64,000 nt of DNA from Variovorax sp. N23 (lineage in GTDB: Bacteria; Pseudomonadota; Gammaproteobacteria; Burkholderiales; Burkholderiaceae_C). The DNA lies in the NCBI RefSeq assembly GCF_025486315.1, contig NZ_JAOOPY010000018.1, forward strand, positions 50,062 through 114,061, in the 5' to 3' direction. The notes beneath the pieces are model-generated. The model made no database searches and had not been told where the DNA came from. It saw only the letters and a list, made by a program, of their open reading frames with translations. This document shows positions 60,686 to 64,000 of the stretch, piece by piece. Every line of letters begins with the position of its first letter. Within the stretch, counting starts at the first letter, position 1. Position numbers and translations under genes: made by a program.

Positions 60686-61465
60686 ATGGATCTCGGACTC
60701 TCGACACGCACGGCGCTGGTCTGCGGCGCCAGCAAAGGGCTCGGCCTCGGTTGCGCGCAGTCGCTCGCACGCGAAGGCGTGGCGGTGACGATCGTCGCGC
60801 GCGGCGCCGAAGCACTCGAAGCCGCCGCTGCGGCCATCCGCGCGGCAACCGGTGCCACGGTGACAGCCGTGGCCGCCGACATCACCACGCCCGCCGGCCG
60901 TGCCGCCGCGCTGGCCGCCTGCCCGGCGCCGGACATCCTGGTGACCAACGCCGGCGGCCCGAAGCCCGGTGACTTTCGCGACTGGGACCGCGACGTGTGG
61001 ATCGCGGCGCTCGACGCCAACATGCTCACGCCCATCGAACTGATCCGCGCCACGGTCGACGGCATGATCGCGCGCCGCTTCGGCCGCATCGTCAACATCA
61101 CCTCCGGCGCGGTGAAGGCGCCCATCGACATCCTGGGCCTCTCGAACGGTGCGCGCTCCGGGCTCACCGGCTTCGTCGCCGGGCTGGCGCGCAAGACGGT
61201 GGCGCACAACGTGACGATCAACAACCTCTTGCCCGGCCCCTTCGAGACCGACCGCCTGCGCGAGACGGCGCGGCAATGGTCGAAGCAGACCGGCAAGAGC
61301 GAAGAGACGGTGCTGGCCGAGCGCCGCGCGGCCAACCCTTCCGGCCGCTTCGGCACGCCAGCCGAGTTCGGCGACGCCTGCGCCTACCTGTGCAGCACAC
61401 AGGCCGGCTTCATCACCGGCCAGAACCTGCTGATGGATGGCGGCCACTACCCGGGGACCTTCTGA
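60686..61465 (+). CDS. Atypical short-chain dehydrogenase/reductase family protein
   Basis: A 259-residue SDR-fold protein with a normal cofactor motif (GASKGLGLG, 14-22) and VTNAGGPKPG. The catalytic tyrosine-lysine pair is missing: after ITSGAVKAPIDILG the YxxxK position reads NGARS (L-S-N-x-x-R). This is a recurrent divergent subgroup, so it may use another acid or may not be a dehydrogenase at all. The C-terminal NLLMDGGHYPGTF block is retained. It lies 5 bases after the monooxygenase-like gene; its stop overlaps the next ATG by one base. Confidence 0.88.
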   Translation: MDLGLSTRTALVCGASKGLGLGCAQSLAREGVAVTIVARGAEALEAAAAAIRAATGATVTAVAADITTPAGRAAALAACPAPDILVTNAGGPKPGDFRDWDRDVWIAALDANMLTPIELIRATVDGMIARRFGRIVNITSGAVKAPIDILGLSNGARSGLTGFVAGLARKTVAHNVTINNLLPGPFETDRLRETARQWSKQTGKSEETVLAERRAANPSGRFGTPAEFGDACAYLCSTQAGFITGQNLLMDGGHYPGTF

Positions 61466-62937
61466 TGACGAGCGACATGCCATTCGACCTGACGGTGCGC
61501 AACGGGCGCATCTCCACCGACACCGAAACCTTCGAGGCCGACATCGGCATCAAGGACGGCGTCATCGTTGCCATCGAGAAGAACCTGCCGCCGGGCCGCG
61601 AGGACATCGACGCCGCCGGCCGCTGGGTGCTGCCGGGCGGCATCGACAGCCATGTGCACGTCGAGCAGCTCTCGGGCATGGGCGTGATGTGCGCCGACGA
61701 CTTCCATTCGGCGACGGTGTCGGCCGTGTTCGGCGGTACCACCACGATCATCCCGTTCGCGGCGCAGCACCGCGGCATGAAGATCCCCGAGGTGATCGCC
61801 GATTACGCAATGCTCGCGCGCGAAAAGGCCGTGATCGACTACGGCTTCCACCTGATCCTGGCGAACCCGGACCAGACCGCGCTGACGGTCGACCTGCCCG
61901 AGGCGATCCGCAACGGCATCACGTCGCTCAAGGTCTACATGACCTACGACAAACTCAAGCTCGACGACTACCAGCTGCTCGACGTGCTGGAACTGGCCGA
62001 CCGCGAAGGCGCGCTGGTGATGCTGCACGCCGAGAACCACGACATGATCCGCTGGCTCGCGCAACGGCTGATCGAGCGCGGGCTGAAGGCGCCCAAGTTC
62101 CACGGCGTGGCGCACGACCCGCTGGCCGAGACCGAGGCGACCTTCCGCGCCGTGTCGCTGTCGCGCCTGCTCGACGTGCCGGTGCTGATCGTGCATGTGG
62201 CGGGGCAGGAGACGGTGAAGGTCATCCGCGACGCGCGCGCGCTCGGTGCGCAAGTGCACGCCGAGAGCTGCCCGCAGTACCTCTTCCTCACCGCCGACGA
62301 CCTCGACCAGCCGGGCCTGGAAGGCGCCAAGTTCTGCTGCAGCCCGCCGCCGCGCGACGGTGCCTCGCAGGAGGCCGTGTGGGAAGGCCTGAAGGACGGC
62401 ACACTGGGCGTGTTCTCGTCCGACCATGCGCCCTACCGCTTCGATGAAACCGGCAAGCTGCCCAAGGGCGAGCAGACCGGCTTCAAGGACATGGCCAACG
62501 GCGTGCCGGGCATCGAGCTGCGCATGCCACTCTTGTTCTCCGAAGGCGTGATGACGGGACGGATCAGCATCGAGCAGTTCGTCGCGTTGACCTCGACCAA
62601 CCATGCGCGCATGTACGGGCTGGCGCCGAAGAAGGGCAGCATCGCGATCGGCGCCGATGCCGACCTCGCGCTGTGGAACCCCGAGCGCGAGACGACGATC
62701 ACCTGGTCGATGCTGCACGACAACGTCGGCTACACGCCCTACGAAGGCCGCACGCTGCGCGGCTGGCCCGAGGTGGTGCTGAGCCGCGGCCGCGTGGTCG
62801 TCAAGGACGACGCGCTAAACGCCGAACGCGGTTCGGGCCGCTACGTGCCACGCGGCAAGCCCGAACCGATGCAGCGCAAGGCGGTCGGCACCAGCAAGGG
62901 CGCACTCTCCGCATGGACGAAAGGGATGACTGCATGA
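61465..62937 (+). CDS. D-hydantoinase / dihydropyrimidinase
   Basis: A 490-residue amidohydrolase that opens cyclic ureides (hydantoins, dihydropyrimidines) to N-carbamoyl amino acids. The metal ligands are H63 and H65 (GIDSHVHVEQ), the carboxylated lysine K156 (SLKVYMTYD), H188 (MLHAEN), a histidine in VLIVHVAGQE and the aspartate in FSSDHAPY. YGFHLILAN and KFCCSPPPRD are family-typical. The start at 61465 overlaps the preceding stop (TGATG) and the end overlaps the next gene (ATGA). Dihydropyrimidinase and D-hydantoinase cannot be told apart by sequence alone; the adjacent carbamoylase favours the hydantoinase reading. Confidence 0.92.
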   Translation: MTSDMPFDLTVRNGRISTDTETFEADIGIKDGVIVAIEKNLPPGREDIDAAGRWVLPGGIDSHVHVEQLSGMGVMCADDFHSATVSAVFGGTTTIIPFAAQHRGMKIPEVIADYAMLAREKAVIDYGFHLILANPDQTALTVDLPEAIRNGITSLKVYMTYDKLKLDDYQLLDVLELADREGALVMLHAENHDMIRWLAQRLIERGLKAPKFHGVAHDPLAETEATFRAVSLSRLLDVPVLIVHVAGQETVKVIRDARALGAQVHAESCPQYLFLTADDLDQPGLEGAKFCCSPPPRDGASQEAVWEGLKDGTLGVFSSDHAPYRFDETGKLPKGEQTGFKDMANGVPGIELRMPLLFSEGVMTGRISIEQFVALTSTNHARMYGLAPKKGSIAIGADADLALWNPERETTITWSMLHDNVGYTPYEGRTLRGWPEVVLSRGRVVVKDDALNAERGSGRYVPRGKPEPMQRKAVGTSKGALSAWTKGMTA

Positions 62938-63875
62938 CCAAGGAACGTTTCGGTCTGGCCGTTGCCCAGCTCGGCCCCATTCACTTGAACGACAGCCGCG
63001 AATCGGCGGTCGCGCGGCTCATGGAAATGATGCGCGAGGCCGCGGGCCGCGGCGCGAAGCTGGTGGTGTTCCCCGAGCTCGCGCTGACGACCTTCTTTCC
63101 GCGCTACTGGATGAGCGAGGAAGAAGCCGAGGCACGCTTCTTCGAGCCCTCGATGCCCGGCCCCGCGACACAACCGCTGTTCGACCTGGCGAAGTCGCTG
63201 GGCATCGGCTTCTACCTCGGCTATGCGGAGCGCACGCCTGGCGGGCAGCGCTTCAACACCTCGATCCTGGTCGACGAGCAGGCCAACATCGTCGGGCGCT
63301 ACCGCAAGATCCACCTGCCCGGCCATTCGAACCACAAGCCCGACGCGCCCTTCCAGCATCTGGAGAAGAAGTTCTTCGAGGTCGGCAACGACGGCTTCGG
63401 CGTGTGGCCGATGCTGGGCACGAACGTCGGCCAGTGCCTCTGCAACGACCGCCGCTGGCCCGAGACCTTCCGCGTGATGAGCCTGCAGGACGCGCGGCTG
63501 GTGGTGCTGGGCTACAACACGCCGTCGTGGAACATCCACTGGACCGAGCCGCCGCACCTGCGCATGTTCCATCACCTGCTGTCACTGCAGGCCAACGCGT
63601 ACCAGAACGCGCTGTGGATCGGCGCCGCAGCCAAGTGCGGGTCGGAAGACGGCTTCCACATGATCGGCGGTTCGGCCATCGTGGCGCCGACCGGCGAGAT
63701 CGTGGCGCAGTCGCAGAGCGAGGAAGACGAAGTGATCTTCGCAGCGATCGACCTGACGCTGGGCGACAACTTCCGCAACCATGTCTTCAACTTCGCGAAG
63801 CACCGGCGGCCAGAGCACTATGGGTTGATTCTGGAGCGCACGGGGGTGGGGGCACCTTTGGTTCGCAAGGGTTGA
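62934..63875 (+). CDS. N-carbamoyl-D-amino-acid hydrolase
   Basis: A 313-residue nitrilase-superfamily amidase that removes the carbamoyl group to give a D-amino acid, CO2 and ammonia. The triad is E48 (VFPELALTT), K125 (GRYRKIHLPG) and C170 (QCLCNDRRWPETFRVM). The CNDRRWPE signature is specific to D-carbamoylases. Length matches (about 304-313). It overlaps the hydantoinase stop by 4 bases, completing a hydantoinase-carbamoylase pair. The remaining 125 bases to the window edge show no gene. Confidence 0.93.
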   Translation: MTKERFGLAVAQLGPIHLNDSRESAVARLMEMMREAAGRGAKLVVFPELALTTFFPRYWMSEEEAEARFFEPSMPGPATQPLFDLAKSLGIGFYLGYAERTPGGQRFNTSILVDEQANIVGRYRKIHLPGHSNHKPDAPFQHLEKKFFEVGNDGFGVWPMLGTNVGQCLCNDRRWPETFRVMSLQDARLVVLGYNTPSWNIHWTEPPHLRMFHHLLSLQANAYQNALWIGAAAKCGSEDGFHMIGGSAIVAPTGEIVAQSQSEEDEVIFAAIDLTLGDNFRNHVFNFAKHRRPEHYGLILERTGVGAPLVRKG

Positions 63876-64000
63876 ATGGGCTGCGTCCGTAGCGGCGCGC
63901 GCCCGGCAGGCGGTGCGGGCCGGACGACCCCGGTGCGCCGGCCGCTTCGCGGCTGCCCTGCGGTGCTCGCGCCATCGGCTGCGTCGCAGAACTCGCTGCG
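63876..64000. other. Right-edge non-coding sequence
   Basis: 125 bases of very GC-rich sequence after the carbamoylase stop. I see no open frame with a start signal and no terminator hairpin with a T-run. The next gene is outside the window. Confidence 0.5.

Noticed and set aside
63787..63975. 62-codon minus-strand open frame at the right edge
   Set aside because: Mostly antisense to the carbamoylase end and GC-rich non-coding DNA; no start signal or recognisable product.

Overview
The window is 64 kb of high-GC bacterial chromosome. Gene content and protein style point to a betaproteobacterium of the order Burkholderiales, probably family Comamonadaceae and Variovorax-like. The pointers are PriB between S6 and S18, a PpsA/PpsR divergent pair, an H-NS-like GRGRKP protein, EarP, and a HemP/HbpS pair. 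The genus is an inference; no rRNA gene is present to anchor it. Genes are tightly packed and no stretch longer than about 300 bases lacks a gene. I see no phage, insertion sequence, CRISPR array or replication origin.

Layout. 1-16.3 kb is housekeeping: hom (cut by the left edge) and an AlaA-type aminotransferase; an Mth938-like protein, a BCP-type peroxiredoxin and a PIN-PhoH ATPase; a VOC protein with a WYL regulator; dnaB; the rpsF-priB-rpsR-rplI operon; ppsA/ppsR; and ahpC-ahpF under a nearly perfect four-half-site OxyR operator. 16.5-28.3 kb is one iron region: bfr, a PepSY membrane gene (frameshifted in this sequence), DUF2271, DUF4198, apbE, a membrane-anchored flavodoxin/FNR-type reductase, a Fiu-like TonB receptor, piuC, bfd, a 24-codon membrane peptide, tonB-exbB-exbD, hemP and a GlcG/HbpS protein. 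At least four Fur-like boxes lie in it. The DUF2271 protein carries a candidate ApbE flavinylation site, so the first part of the region reads as a transmembrane flavin-based ferric reductase next to its siderophore receptor. 28.4-47.2 kb is again mostly housekeeping: a BI-1 protein, rlmD, nlpD, pcm, surE, a quinone oxidoreductase, an H-NS protein, tRNA-His, ppiD, tRNA-Val, hupB, a tartrate/malate dehydrogenase with a haloacetate-dehalogenase-like hydrolase and a LysR regulator, an EamA exporter, pgsA, uvrC, a lipoprotein gamma-glutamyltransferase and earP.

47.2-63.9 kb is a catabolic gene cluster arranged around one LysR gene. The leftward arm holds a hydantoin-racemase-like enzyme, an FAD-linked dehydrogenase and an HpaI-type aldolase. 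The rightward arm holds a DHDPS-family lyase, a complete peptide-type ABC importer with a fused double ATPase, an NAD-dependent epimerase/dehydratase, two short-chain dehydrogenases, a flavin monooxygenase-like protein, a D-hydantoinase/dihydropyrimidinase and an N-carbamoyl-D-amino-acid hydrolase. Most of its genes overlap by 1-4 bases. The same 17-bp palindrome (CTTAAC-N5-GTTAAG, one copy with one mismatch) occurs in front of both arms and is the likely LysR operator. The cluster looks like an inducible pathway for uptake and breakdown of a cyclic ureide or imide whose identity cannot be read from sequence. The ferric reductase module and this ureide cluster are the two most interesting systems here.
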